A stretch of 64,000 bases of DNA, from NCBI GenBank assembly GCA_016584305.1, contig JACEEZ010002683.1, positions 22,877-86,876 of the forward strand, read 5' to 3'. The position numbers and the translations under genes are program-made. Numbering within the stretch: the first letter of the stretch is position 1; every line of letters begins with the position of its first letter. Positions 1-15,500 of the stretch are shown piece by piece. The notes under the pieces were generated by a model. The model saw nothing but the letters and a program-made list of their open reading frames with translations, had not been told where the DNA came from and ran no database searches. Source of the stretch: Chionoecetes opilio (lineage: Eukaryota > Arthropoda > Malacostraca > Decapoda > Majidae).

Positions 1-3000
1 CAAGAAACTATGAAAAAACGCTTGCCAATATACGTTATATCACAATTAAATAACCGTTTACTTCTATGTTGTAATAGCTAATGTATGTAAGCTACTATAG
101 GTGCAAATATTCTAAAAAAAGGATTTATATACTTCAATTTGTAGGATACAGCTATATATCAATGATAAATAGCTAAAATCATTGCAAAACAATACATTTA
201 TGGGTGGATATAGCAATATACTAAGTAAAAACTACCTTGTATATTATACAATAACGCTAAGTTTACAAGAAACTATGCAAAAACGCTTGCAATATCCGTT
301 TTATATTCACCAATAAATAAATCTTTACTCTTCATTTAATAGCTTTAATGTAATGTAAGTATTTATAGGTGCAAAATTATCTAAAAAAAGGATTTTATAC
401 TTCAATTTGTAGGTAAAAGATATATATCACTGCATAACTAAACTAAAATATTGAAAAAAACACTACATTTTCTGGGTTATAGCCAATATAATAAGTAAAA
501 CTACTTGTAGATATACAATCCGCTACAGTTTTACAAGAAAATATGAAAAACGCTTTGCAATATACGTTTATTATCACACTAAATACCTCCTACTCTTCTA
601 ATTAATAGCTAATGTAATGTAAGTACTTATAGGGGCAAATTATTCTAAAAAGATAATTTTATACTTCAATTTGTAGAAAAAACTGCTATATATCACCGAT
701 ATAAATAGCTAATATCATTGAAAACACTACATTTTATGGGTTCTTATAGCAATATGATAAGTAAAGCTACTTGTATATTATGTATACAATAACGCACAGT
801 TTACAAGAAACTATGAAAAAACGCTTGCAATATTACCGTTATATCACATAAATAACCTCTTACTCTTCTATTTAATAGTTAATGTAATGTAAGCTACTTA
901 TAGGTGCAAATTATTCTAAAAGAGGATTTTATACTTCAATTTGTAGGAGAACTGCTAATATATCACGAAAATAGCTATATCATTAAAAAACACTACAATT
1001 ATCTTGGTTTATAGCACTATGATAAGTAAACTACTTGTATATAGACAATAACGCATACAGTTTACAAGGAAACTATGAAAAAACGCTTGAATGATACCGT
1101 TTTATATCACAATAAATAACCTCTACGCTTCTATTTAATAGCTTAATGTAATGTAAGCACTGATAGGTGAAAATTATCCTAAAAAAGGATTTTATGCTCC
1201 AATTTGTAGGGAAAAACAGCTATATATCACTGATAACTAGACTAAAATCATTGAAAAACACACATTTTATGGGTTTATACAAAGATATAAGTAAAAACTA
1301 CTTTTATATATACAATAACGCTACAGTTTAGAAGAAAAACTTATGAAAAACGCTTGCCAATATACCGTGATATCACAATAAATAACTCTTACTCTTCTAT
1401 TTAATAAGCTTAATGTAATGTAAGGTACTTATAGGGCAAATTATTCTAAAAAGAGGATTTTATACTTCAATGTATGGAAAAACAGCTATATATCTCCGAG
1501 AAATAAGCTAAAATCATGAAAACACTTACATTTTTTATGGGTGTTAGAATATGATAAGTTAAAACTATTGTATATATAAAATATACGCTACAGTTCGAAG
1601 AAACTATGAAAAACGCTTCAATATACCGCAATATCACAATAAATAACCTCTTACTCATTCTATTAAATAGCTTAAGTAATGTAAGCTACTTATAGTGCAA
1701 ATTATTCTAAAAAGAGGATTTTTATACTTCAATTTGTAGGAAAAACAGCTAGATATCACCGATAAATAGCTAATATCATGGAAAACACTACATTTATGGG
1801 TTATAGCAATAGGATTAGTAAAACTACTTGGGATATATACAATAAACGCTACAGTTTACAAGAAAACTATGAAAACGCTTTGCAATACCTATAATCACAA
1901 TAAATAACCTCTTTACTCTTCTATTTATAGCTTAATAGAAGTAAGCAATTAGAGGTGCAAATTATTCTAACAATAAAGGATTTTTTTTATACTTCAATTT
2001 GTAGGAAAACAGCTATATATATACTGATAACTAGCTAAAATCATGAAAACACTACATTTTATGGGTTTTTATAGCTAATAAATAAGTAAAACTACTTGTA
2101 TATATACAATAACGCTATAGGGTAGAAGAAAACTATGAAAAAACGCTTGCAACATACCGTTATATAACAATAAATAACCTCATTACTCTTCTATTTAATA
2201 GATTAATGTAATGTTAAGATACTTATAGATGCAAATATTTCGAAAAAGAGGATTTTTATACTCAATTTTGTAGGAAAACAGCTTATATATCACCGATAAA
2301 ATAGCTAATATAATTGAAAAACTACACAATTTTATGGGTTATAGCAATAGGATAATTAAAAAAACTACTTGTATATATACAAAAACGCTACCAGTTTAGA
2401 AGAAACTATGAAAAAACGCTTGAATAGAACAGTTATATCACAATAAAATACTCTTACTCTTCTATTGAATAGCTTATCTGATAATGTAAGCACTTATAGG
2501 TGCAAATTATTCTAAAAAAAGGATTTTGATATAATTAATATTTTTAGAAAATAGCTATTATATCACTGATAACTAGCTAAAATCATTGAAAAACTACATT
2601 TTATGGGTTTATAAGCCATATAATAAGGTAAAACTACTTGTATATATAGAATTATTTCAGTTTCCAACTACAAACTTTCAAAACTACAGTTTACAAAGAA
2701 ACTATGAAAAACGCTGCAATATACCGTTATATCACATTAAAATAACCTATTACTTCCTCTATTTATTAGCTTAAATGTAAGGTAAGCTCCTTATAGGTGC
2801 AAATTATTCTAAAAAAAGGGATTGTATACTTCAATTTGTAGGAAACAGCTATATATCACGATAAATAGCTAATATCATTGAAAACACACATTTTATGGGT
2901 TCATAGCAATATGATAAGTAAAACTACTGTGTATATAGACAATAACGCTACAGTTACAAGAAACTATAAAAAACGCTGCAATATACCATATATCACAATA

Positions 3001-4999
3001 AATAACCCTCTACTCTTCTATTTAATAGTTTAATGTAATGTAAGCTACTTATAGGGCAATTATTCTCAAAAAAGGATTTATACTTCAATTGTAGGAAAAT
3101 AGCTATATATCCATGATAACTAACTAAATCATTGGAAAACACTAATTTATGGGTTTATAGCAATATAATAAGGAAAAACTACTTGTATTATTCTATTATT
3201 CATATATATACAATAACGCTACATTTTACAAGAAACTATGGAAAAAAAACGCTTGCAATATACCGTTATATCACAATAAATAAACCTCTTCTCTTTCTAT
3301 TTATTAGGCTTAATGTAATGTCAAGATACTTAAGGTGCAACATTATTCTAAAAAAAAGGATTTATACTCAATTTGTAGTGGAAAAAAGCTATATTATCAT
3401 GATAAACTAGCTTAAAATCATTGAAAACACTACATTTTATGGGTTTATAGGCAATATAATAAAGTAAAACTACTTGTATATTACAATAAACGCTACAGTT
3501 TAGAAGAAACTATTGCAAAAACGCTTGCAATATACCGTTATATCACAATAAATTAGCTCTCCTACCTTCTATTTACTGCTTATTGTATGTAGCTACTTAT
3601 AGGTCCAAATTATTCTAAAAAAAGGATTGGTATACTCAATTTGTAGGAAAACAGCGATAGATCACGGATCAATAGCCTAAATCATTGAAAACCACTACAT
3701 TTTATTGGGTTTATAAGAATAGGATAGTAAAACTACTTGTATATATACAATAACGTACAGTTAGAAGAAACTAGGGGAAAAACGCGTGCAATATACGTTA
3801 TAGCACAAGAGAATAATTCTACTCTTTATATTTAATAGCTTAATGTAATGTAAGCTACTTATAGGTGCAAATTATTCTAAAAAGAGGATTTGAGACTCTC
3901 AAGTTGTTAAGAAAACAGCTATATATCACTAAACTAGCTAAATCATTGAAAACACTACATTTTATGGGTTTATAAGCAATATGATAAGTAAAACTACTTG
4001 TATAGTACATCACGCTACAGTTTAGAAGGAAACTATGAAAACGCTGTGCAATTATACGTTTATATCCACAATAAAAACCTCTTACTCTTCTATTTAATAG
4101 CTTAATGTAATGTAAGCTACTATAGGTGCAAATTTTTCTAAAAAGGAGGATTTATACATCAATTTGAAGGAAAACAGCTATATATCCACCGATAAATAGC
4201 TATTATCATTGAAAATCCTAAAATTTTGGGTTATAGCAATAGGATAAGTTAAAAACTATTTGTATATATACAATAACGCTACAGTTTACAAGAAACTATG
4301 AAAAACGCTTGCAATATACCGTTATATCACAATAAATAACGTCTTACTCTTCTATTTAATAGCTTAATATAATGTAAGCTACTTATAGGTGCAAATTATT
4401 CTATAAAAAGGATTTTATACTTCAATTTGTAGGAAAAACGCTATATATCACTGATAACTAGCTAAAATCATTGAAAACACTACATTTTATGGGTTTATAG
4501 CAATATAATAAGTAAAACTACTTGTATATATACAATAACGCTAGAGTTTACAAGAAACTATGAAAAAGGCTTGTAATATACCGTTATATCATAATAAATA
4601 ACCTCTTACTCTTCTATTTAATAGCTTAATGTAATGTAAGCTACTTATAGGTGCAAATTATTCTAAAAAAAGGATTTTATACTTCAATTTGTAGGAAAAC
4701 AGCTATATATCACCGATAACTAGCTAAAATCATTGAAAACACTACATTTTATGGGTTTATAGCAATATAATAAGTAAAACTACTTGTATATATACAATAA
4801 CGCTAGAGTTTACAAGAAACTATGAAAAACGCTTGTAATATACCGTTATATCATAATAAATAACCTCTTACTCTTCTATTTAATAGCTTAATGTAATGTA
4901 AGCTACTTATAGGTGCAAATTATTCTAAAAAAAGGATTGTATACTTCAATTTGTAGGAAAACAGCTATATATCACCGATAAATAGCTAAAATCATTGAA
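1..4999 (+). repeat. Tandem satellite array, ~262 bp monomer (A type)
   Basis: Head-to-tail copies of an AT-rich monomer. Landmarks recur in fixed order: CTACATTTTATGGGTT, ACAATAACGCTACAGTTT, GAAACTATGAAAAACGCTTG, CCGTTATATCACAATAAATA, TTAATGTAATGTAAGC, and a TTCAATTTGTAGGAAAAC block ending in ATATATCACYGATAA. Clean copies give a spacing of 262 bp between successive CAATAACGCT landmarks (4,271, 4,533, 4,795). About nineteen monomers fit here. Positions 1-4,100 carry scattered one- and two-base indels relative to the clean copies further on, which I read mainly as consensus error. No open frame of credible coding content exists in either strand. Family identity is unknown to me. Confidence 0.95.
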
Positions 5000-5760
5000 A
5001 AGAACACATTTTGAGGGTATAAAGCATTATCATAAGGTAAATTCCTTCTATTAATGATATAACACTACAATTAAAAAGATACTATGAAAAACACGTATAA
5101 TATACAATTGTATCACAATATAGAGTCTCAAACTCCTATTATAAGCTTACAGTAATTTAAAATAGCAATTTCTCACGAAAACAACAATAATTCCACATTT
5201 TGAATTTCTCTATCAAAAAAAGGGCTGAATAATGTCAATTTTCGACATTTTTTAGCCTTCAAAAATACATTAAAACATTTGAAAAAACGTTGTTTCTAAG
5301 ATTAAAATTGATACGTAATTTTCATGATAAATACACATTTTAAGCTCATAATATGTAAAATATATTTTTGTAAAAGTGCTGAATAATGTTAAATTTCGAC
5401 ACATTTTAGGCTTTCAAAAATACATTAAAACACTTGAAAAAACGTTGTTTTTAAGATTAAAATTGATACCTAAATTTCAAGAAAAATACATATTTTTAGC
5501 TCATAACATTGTAAAATATATTTGTGTAAAAGTGCTGAATAATGTCTAATTTTGACATTTTTTAGCCTTGCAAAAATACATTAAAATACTTGAAAAAACA
5601 TTGTTTTTAAGATTAAAATTGATATCTAAATTTCATGAAAAATACATATTTTTAGCTATTAATTTTGTAAAATATAGTTGTAGCAAATATAAAAAGCTAT
5701 TTAGCTACAGATATAAAGAAATATACTTCAATTTGTAGAAAAAAAACCCTCTTCACTGAT
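5000..5760 (+). repeat. Satellite B block with three ~155 bp subunits (copy 1)
   Basis: A block different from the A monomer begins at AACACATTTTGAGGGTAT and runs to a TTCACTGATAACTAGC junction where A monomers resume. Inside it, three diverged subunits start at GCTGAATAATGT (about 5,224, 5,375 and 5,534). Each carries ATTAAAAC, a CTTGAAAAAACGTTG-like stretch, TTAAAATTGATA, and AAATACATATTTTTAGCT. Each subunit also holds a near-palindrome of the form ATGTC-AATTTT-GACAT. The first ~220 bp resemble a diverged A monomer (AAACTATGAAAAAC is a parallel), so B may be an older derivative plus an inserted subunit repeat. Confidence 0.9.
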
Positions 5761-6270
5761 AACTAGCTAAAATCATTGAAAACACTACATTTTATGGGTT
5801 TATAGCAATATGATAAGTAAAACTACTTGTATATATACAATAACGCTACAGTTTACAAGAAACTATGAAAAACGCTTGCAATATACCGTTATATCACAAT
5901 AAATAAACTCTTACTCTTCTATTTAATAGCTTAATGTAATGTAAGCTACTTATAGGTGCAAATTATTCTAAAAAGAGGATTTTATACTTCAATTTGTTGG
6001 AAAACAGCTATATATCACTGATAACTAGCTAAAATCATTGAAAACACTACATTTTATGGGTTTATAGCAATATGATAAGTAAAACTACTTGTATATATAC
6101 AATCACTCTACAGTTTAGCAGAAACTATGAAAAACGCTTGCAATATACCGTTATATCACAATAAATAACCTCTTACTCCTCTATTTAATAGCTTAATGTA
6201 ATGTAAGCTACTTATAGGTTTAAATTTTTCTAAAAATAGGATTTTATACTTCAATTTGTAGGAAAAAAGC
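5761..6270 (+). repeat. A-type satellite up to assembly gap
   Basis: About two clean A monomers follow the B block and run directly into the run of Ns. No other feature is visible. Confidence 0.92.
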
Positions 6271-6500
6271 NNNNNNNNNNNNNNNNNNNNNNNNNNNNNN
6301 NNNNNNNNNNNNNNNNNNNNNNNNNNNNNNNNNNNNNNNNNNNNNNNNNNNNNNNNNNNNNNNNNNNNNNNNNNNNNNNNNNNNNNNNNNNNNNNNNNNN
6401 NNNNNNNNNNNNNNNNNNNNNNNNNNNNNNNNNNNNNNNNNNNNNNNNNNNNNNNNNNNNNNNNNNNNNNNNNNNNNNNNNNNNNNNNNNNNNNNNNNNN
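6271..6500. other. Assembly gap (230 Ns)
   Basis: An uninterrupted run of N. Both sides are A-type satellite, but the first ~300 bases after the gap are poorly matching (TTTTTT-rich). The gap most likely lies in collapsed or unresolved satellite, and its true length is not known. Confidence 0.99.
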
Positions 6501-9500
6501 CACAAAATTCTTCTTTTTTGCTTATATAAGCAGATTTTTTTTGAAATAGTAAGCTACTTTTTATGACTATGTATACATTTTACCGCTACAGTTTACAAGA
6601 ACTATGAAACGCGCAATTATAAAATAACCATTATTTAGAATGAAGCATCTTATCATTTTCAATTTGTAGAACAGTCTATATAATAGCAACCAAATTTGGA
6701 AATAAAGTAAAATGCTACTATGATATACGTTTTTTTTTTAAAAAAACTATTTATACAAATAACCCCGCAAAACAAACCTCTTTGGTTTATAGCATAGGAT
6801 AAGTAAACTACTTGTATATATAAATAACGCTACAGTTTAGAAAACTATAAAAGCTTGCAATATACCGTATACACAATAATAACTTTACTTCTATTTATGC
6901 TTAATGTAATGTAGCTACTTATGGTGCAATTATTCTAAAAAGGATTTATACTTCATTTGTAGGAACACTAATATCACCGATAAATAGCTAATTCATTGAA
7001 ACCTACATTTTATGGGTTAAACAATAGGATAGTAAACTACTGGTATATATACAATAACGCTACAGTTACAAGAAACTATGAAACGTTGCAATAACCGTTA
7101 TATCCATAATAACCTCTTACTCTTCTATTTATAGCTTAATAAATGTAAGCTACTTTAGGTGCAATTATTCTAAAAAAAGATTTTATACTTCAATTTGTAG
7201 GAAAAGCTATATATCACGATAATAGCTAAAATCATTGAAAACACTACTTTTATGGGTTTATAGCAATATATAATAAAACTACTGTATATATACAATAACG
7301 CTAAGTTTAGAAGAAACTATGAAAACGCTTGCATATACCGTAATACAATAAATAACCTCTTACTCTTCTATTTATAGCTTAATGTAATGTAAGCTACTTA
7401 TAGGTGCAAATTATTCAAAAAGAGGATTTTAACTTCAATTTGTAGGAAAACAGCTATATATCACCGATAAATAGCTAATATATTGAAAACACTACATTTT
7501 ATGGGTTTATAGCAATAGGATAAGTAAAACTACTTGTATATATACAATAACGCTACAGTTTACAAGAAACTATGAAAAACGCTTGCAATATACCGTTATA
7601 TCACAATAAATAACCTCTTACTCTTCTATTTATTAGCTTAATGTAATGTAAGCTACTTATAGGTGCAAATTATTCTAAAAAAAGGATTGTATACTTCAAT
7701 TTGTAGGAAAACAGCTATATATCACCGATAAATAGCTAATATCATTGAAAACACTACATTTTATGGGTTTATAGCAATAGGATAAGTAAAACTACTTGTA
7801 TATTATGTATACAATAACGCTACAGTTTACAAGAAACTATGAAAAACGCTTGCAATATACCGTTATATCACAATAAATAACCTCCTACTCTTCTATTTAA
7901 TAGCTTAATGTAATGTAAGCTACTTATAGGTGCAAATTATTCTAAAAAGAGAATTTTATACTTCAATTTGTAGGAAAACAGCTATATATCACCGATAAAT
8001 AGCTAATATCATTGAAAACACTACATTTTATGGGTTTATAGCAATATGATAAGTAAAGCTACATGTATATAAACAATAACGCTACAGTTTACAAGAAACT
8101 ATGAAAAACGCTTCCAATATACCGTTATACCACAATAAATAACCTCTTACTCTTCTATTTAATAGCTTAATGTAATGTAAGCTACTTATAGGTGCAAATT
8201 ATTCTAAAAAGAGGATTTTATACTTACAATTTGTAGGAAAACACGCTATATATCAATGATAACTAGCTAAAATCATTGAAAACCTACATTTATATGGGTT
8301 TATTAGCAATATATAAGTAAAACTACTTGTAAAACTATAACAATCACTCTACAGTTTAGCAAACACTATGAAAAAAGCTTGCAATATACCGTTATATCAC
8401 AATAAATAACTCTTACTCTTCTATTTAAATAGCTTAATGTAAATGTAACGCTACTTATAGGTTTAAATTTTCTAAAAGAGTTTTATATTTCAATTTGTAG
8501 GAAAACAGCTTATTTATAACCGATAAATAGCTAATATCATTGAAAACACTACATTTTATGGGTTCATAGCAATAGGATAAGTAAAACTACTTGTATATAT
8601 ACAATAACGCTACAGTTTACAAGAAACTATGAAAAACCTTGCAATATACGTATATCACAATAAATAACCTTACTCTCATTTAATAGCTTAATTTATGTAC
8701 TACTTTAGGAATATATCTAAAGGATTTATATATTTGAGGAGAACAGCTAATATGAAAAGCAATAATCATTGAAACACACATTTTATGGTTTTAATAGTAA
8801 GTAATTAACTACTTTATATACAATAATACTAAAAGGTTTTATACTTCAATTGATAGAAAACAAGCTTATATCATATACCTGTAAAATCATAAACCTTACT
8901 CTTCTAGTTTATAGCATTATAATAAGTACTTAATACTGAAAATTATCAAAACGATATTTTACAATGTAAGTAAAAAAACGCTTAATCTACCGATAATAGC
9001 AATATATGAAACCATCTTTTATGGGTTATAGAATGAAGTAAACTACTTTGGTATTATCAAAACGAGATTTACTTCAATTTGTACAAGAAACACTGAAAAC
9101 TTCCCAAATACGTATATCACAAAACATACCTCTTACGTTCTATTATAATAGTTATAAGTAATGTAACTACTTATAGATACAATTATTCCTAAACAGTATT
9201 AAGTAATTCTATTTGAAAGGGAACTGCAAATATACCGTATACAATAAATAACCTCTACTACTTTTTAGGGTTTTAGAAATGATAAGTAAACTACTTGTAA
9301 TTATTCAATAACGGATTAGTTTCAAAACTATGAAAACGCTTGCAATATAACCGTATATCAATAATACCTTAAACTCTTCTATTTAATCATATGTAAGTTA
9401 ATACTGTATTTATAATAACTACAGTTTATGTATACTTCGAAATGTTGAAATAGCTATATATCACCGATAAATCTAATCTTATTGAAAACCTAATTGTATG

Positions 9501-12500
9501 TGTTTATAGCATGAAAGTAAATCTGTATATATACATTATACCTACAATTTTAGAAAATTGAAAACGCTTGCAATATACGTTATATCACATTAAAAACCAC
9601 TACTTCTATTTATATCAATAGTAATAGTAACTACTTAGATTTAAATTTACAAAAAGGTTTAGTAACTTCTATGAAAAACGCTGATATACCGTATATCAAA
9701 TATAAAACCTTTACATTTAATAGTGGTTTAATGTAGCACTATATAGATAAATATTTTAAAAAGAGGATTACTACGCAATTGTAGGAAAAAGCTATAATCA
9801 CTGTAACTAGCTAAAATCATTGAAAAACACCTACATTTATGGGTTTTATAGCAATATAATAAGTAAAACTACTGTATATATACAATAACGCTACAGTTTA
9901 AAGAAACTATGAAAAACGCTTGCAATATACCGTTATATCACAATAAATAACCTCATACTCTTCTATTTATTAGCTTAATGTAATGTACGCTAGTTATAGG
10001 TGCAAATTATTTTAAAAAAAGGATTGTATACTTCAATTTGTAGGAAAACAGCTATATATCACCGATAAATAGCTAATATCATTGAAAACACTAAATTTTA
10101 TGGGTTTATAGCAATATGATAAGTAAAAGTACTTGTATATATACAATAACGCTACAGTTTAGAAGAAACTTTGAAAAACGCTTGCAATATACGGTTATAT
10201 CACAATAAATAACCACCTACTCTTCTATTTAATAGCTTAATGTAATGTAAGCTACTTATAGGTGCAAATTATTTTAAAAAAAGGATTGTATACTTCAATT
10301 TGTAGGATAACAGCTGCATATCACCGATAAATAGCTAATATCATTGAAAACACTACATTTTATGGGTTTATAGCAATAGGATAAGTAAAACTACTTGTAT
10401 ATATATAATAACGCTACGGTTGACAAGAAACTATGAAAAACGCTTGCAATATACCGTTATATCACAATAAATAACCTCTTACTCTTCTATTTAATAGCTT
10501 AATGTAATGTAAGCTACTTATAGGTGCAAATTATTCTAAAAAAAGGATTTTATACTTCAATTTGTAGGAAAACAGCTATATATCACTGATAACTAGCTAA
10601 AATCATTGAAAACACTATATTTTATGGGTTTATAGCAATATAATAAGTAAAACTACTTGTATATATACAATAACGCTACAGTTTAGAAGAAACTATGAAA
10701 AACGCTTGCAATATATAGTTATATCACAATAAATAACCTTTTACACTTCTATTTAATAGCTTAATGTAATGTAAGCTACTTATAGGTGCAAATTATTCTA
10801 AAAAAAGGATTTTATACTTCAATTTGTAGGAAAACAGCTATATATCACCGATAAATAGCTAAAATCATTGAAAACACTACATTTTATGTGTTTTATAGCA
10901 ATAGATAAGTAAAACTACTGTTATATACAATAACGCTACAGTTTAGAAGAAACTATGAAAAACCCTTGCAATATACCGTTATATCACAATAAATAACCTC
11001 TTACCTCATTTAATAGCTTATGTAATGTAAGCTACTTACAGGTGCAAATTATTCGAAAAAGAGGATTTTATACTTCAATTTGTAGGAAAACAGCTATATA
11101 TCACTGATAACTAGCTAAAATAATTTAAAACACTACATTTTATGGGTTTATAGCAATATAATAAGTAAAACTACTTGTATATAATTATACAATAACGGTA
11201 CAGTTTAGAAAAAATTTATGAAAAACGTTTGCAATATACCGTTATATAAACAATAAATAACCCCCTACTCTTCTATTTAATAGCTTAATGTAATGTAAGT
11301 ACTTATAGGTCCAAATTATTCTAAAAAGAGGATTTTATACTTCAATTGTTGGAAAAACACTATTATCACCGATAAATAGCTAATATCATTGAAAACACTA
11401 CATTTTATGGGTTTATTGCAATATAATAAGTAAAACTATTTTTATCTATATACAATAACGCTACAGTTTACAACTTCTTTCGTAAACATGAAAAACGCTT
11501 GCAATATACCGTTATATCACAATAATAAAACTCTACTCTTCTATTTAATAGCTTATGTAATGTAAGCTACTTAGAGGTGCAAAATTATGTAAAAAAACGG
11601 ATTTTATACTTCAATTTGTAGGAAACAGCTTATATATCATCTGAAACTAGTAAAAATCATTGAAAAACACTACAATTTAATGGGTTTATAGCAATTATAA
11701 TAGTTAAAAACTACTTGTTATATACATAACGGCTACAGTTTACAAGAAACTATGAAAAACGCTTTGCAATATACCGGTTATATCACACTAATAACCGATT
11801 ACTCCTCTATTATTATGCTTAATGTAATGGCTAAGCTACTTATAGGTGCAAAATTATCTAAAAAAAGATTGGGATACTTCAATTCGTAGGAAAACAGCAT
11901 ATATATCAACCGATAAGATAGCCTAATATCATTGAAAACACTAACATTTTAGGGTTTTATAGCAATATGATAAGTAAAAGAATACTTGATTATACAATAA
12001 GCTACAGTTTCCAAGAAAACTTATGAAAACGCTTGCAACATACCGTTCCCATATCACAATAAATACCTCCTACGTCTTTATTAATAGACTTAATGTAATG
12101 TAAGCTACTTATAGTGCAAAATTATTCTAAAAGATAAATTTTATACTTCAATTTGTAGGAAAACAGCTATATATCACCGATAAATAGCTAATATCATTTG
12201 AAACACTACATTTTAGGGTTTATAGCAATAGGATAAGTAAAAACTCGTGTATATATACAAATAACGACGACGGTTGACAAGGAAAAACTAGGAAAAAAAA
12301 CGCTTGCAAAGATACCGTTATATCACAATAAATAACCTCCTTACTCTTCTATTAATAGCTTAAATGTGAAGTAAGCTTACTTATAGGTGCAATTATTCTA
12401 AAAAAAGGATTGTATACTTCAATTTTTAGGGAAAAAAGCTATATATCACCGATAAATAGCTAATATCATTGGAAAAACACGACCATTTTATGGGTTTATC

Positions 12501-15500
12501 AGCAATATGATAAAGTAAAATACCTTGTATATATACAAATAATGCTACAGTTTTACAAGGAAACTCCTTGAAAAACGCTTGCAATATACGTTATATCACA
12601 ATAAATAACCTCCTACTCTTCTTTTGAATAGCTAATGTAATGTAAGCTACGTTATAGGTTGCAAAATATTCTAAAAGGAATTTTATACTTCAATGTGTAG
12701 GAAAACAGCATTATATCACCGATAAATAGCTAATATCATTGAAAAACACTACATTTTATGGGTTTTATAGCAATATGATAAGTAAAGCCTACATGTATAT
12801 AAACAATAACGCTACGTTTACAAGAAACTATGAAAACGCTTGCATATACCGTTATATCCACACTAAAATAACCTCTTACGCGTCCTATTTAATACCTTAA
12901 TGTAATGTAAGCTACTTATAGGTGCAAATTAATCTAAAAAGATTATTATACTTTCAATGTAGTAAAATAGCTATATATCACCGATAAATAGCTAATATCA
13001 ATTGAAACCACTACATTTTAAGGGTTATAGCAATATGATAAGTAAAACTAATTGTATACAATAACGTTCCAGTGTACAAGAAACTCTGAAAAACGCTTGC
13101 AATATACAGTTTATATCAAAATAAATAACCTTTACTCCTCTATTTATTAGCTAATGTAATGTAAGTATTATAGTGTGTTAAATTATTCTAAAAAAAGGAT
13201 TGCATTCTCAATTTGTAGAGAGCATTAATATATCACCGATAAATTGCTAATATCATTGACAAAACACTCATTTGATGGTTTATAGCCCAAATATGATAAG
13301 TAAAACTTAATTGTATATATACAATAAGCTACAGTTTACAAGAAACTATGAAAACGCTTGCAATATACCGTTATATCACAATAAATAACCTCTTAATCTT
13401 CTATTAATAGCTTAATGTAATATAAGCACTTATAGGTGCAAATGATTCTAAAAGGAGGATTTTATACTTCAATTGTAGGAAAATAGCTATAGATCACTGA
13501 TACCTAGCTAAAAATCATTGAAAAACACTACATTTTATGGGTTTGATACCTATATAACCCCCCCCCCCTCCAAGTTAAAACTACTGGTATATATACATCA
13601 CGCTACAGTTTAGAAGAACTATGAAAAACGCTTGCAATATGGCGTTATACACAATAAATAACCTTTACTTTCTTCTATTTAATGCTTAATTTAATGTAAG
13701 CTACTTATAGGTGCAAATTTTTCTAAAAAAAGGGCTTTTATACTTCCAGTTTGTAGGAAACATGCTATATATCCACCGATAAATAGCTAATATCATTGAA
13801 AAACAGCTACCATTTTATGGGGTTTATAGCAAAAAGATAAGTTAAAAACTACTTGTATATATACAATAACGCTACAGTTTACAATAAACTATGAAAAACG
13901 CTTGCCCAATATACCGTATATCACAATAAATAACATTTACTCTTCTATTTATAGCTTAATGTAATGTAAGCTACTTATAGTGCAAATTATTCTAAAAAGA
14001 GATTTTATACTTCAAATTTGTCGGAAAACAGCTATATATCACCGATAAATAGCTAACTATCATTGAAAACATACATTTTATGGGTTTATAGCAATAGGAC
14101 AGTAAAAACTACTTGTATATATACAATAAAGATACGGTTGACAAGAAACTATGAAAAACGCGTGCAATATACCGTTATATCACAATAAATAACCTCTTAC
14201 TTTCTATTTAATAGCTCAATGTAATGTAGCTACTATAGGTGCAAATTATTCTAAAAAAAGGATGTATACTTCAATTTTTAGGAAAAACAGCTATATATCA
14301 CCGATAAATAGCTAATACATGAAAAGACTAATATTATGGGTTTATAGCAATATGATTAAGTAAAAATACTTGATATCATATACAATAATGCTACATTTAC
14401 AAAGAAAAACTATGAAAAAACGCTTGCAATATACCGTTATATCACAATAAATAACCTCCTACTCTCTATTTAATAGTAATGTCATGTAAGCTACTGATAG
14501 GTGCCAAAATATTCTAAAAAGAGAATTTATACTTCAATTTGTAGGAAAACAGCTATATACCACCCCCGATAAATACTAATATCATGAAAACATACATTTT
14601 TAGGTTTATGCAATATGATAAGTAAAGCTACATGTATATAAACAATAACCGCTACAGTTTACAAGAAACTATTTATAAATAACGCGTGCAAAATATACCG
14701 TTATAACACAATAAATAACACTCATACTTTCTATTTATTAGTTCAATGTAATGTAAGCTACTTATAGGTGCAACTATATTTAAAAAAGGATTGTATACTT
14801 CAATTGTAGGAAAACAGCTGTACCCCCGACCAAATAGCAATATCATTGGAAACACCTACTACATTTTATGGGGTTTATAGCAATAGGATAAGTAAACTAC
14901 GGATTATATATACAATAACGCTACAGTATTACAAGAAACTATGGAAAAACGCTTGCCACACCTAGACCGGTATATCACAATAAACATAAACTCTTACTAG
15001 TCCTATTTAATAAGCCTAAGGTAATGACAAGCTACTTTCTAGGTGCAAAATTCTTCTAAAAAAGGATTGTATCTTCAATTTGTAGGTAGAACCAGCGATA
15101 TATAACGAAAATTGCTGATATCATTGAAACAACCACTAATAAAATTTTATGGGTTTATCGCAATAATGATAAGTAAAACTACTTGGATATATACAATAAC
15201 GCTCAGTTTACAAGAAAACTAGAAACACGCTTGCAAATACAGTTCTATCACAATAAATAACCTCTTACCTCAATTCTATTTAATACCTTAATGTAAATGA
15301 AGCTACTTATAGGTGCCCAATAATCTAAAAAAGAATTCGATTTCTCATACTGCCAATGTAGGAAACTAAGCTCTATAAATCACGATAAAATAGCTAATAT
15401 CATTGAAAAACACACTAACATTGTAAGGGTTGTATGGAATATGTATAAGGTACAATTATCTACTTGTAACAATAACGCTACAGTGTACAAGAAATATGAA

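Noticed and set aside
6156..6505. Open frames across the N run
   Set aside because: They consist of unknown residues from the assembly gap.
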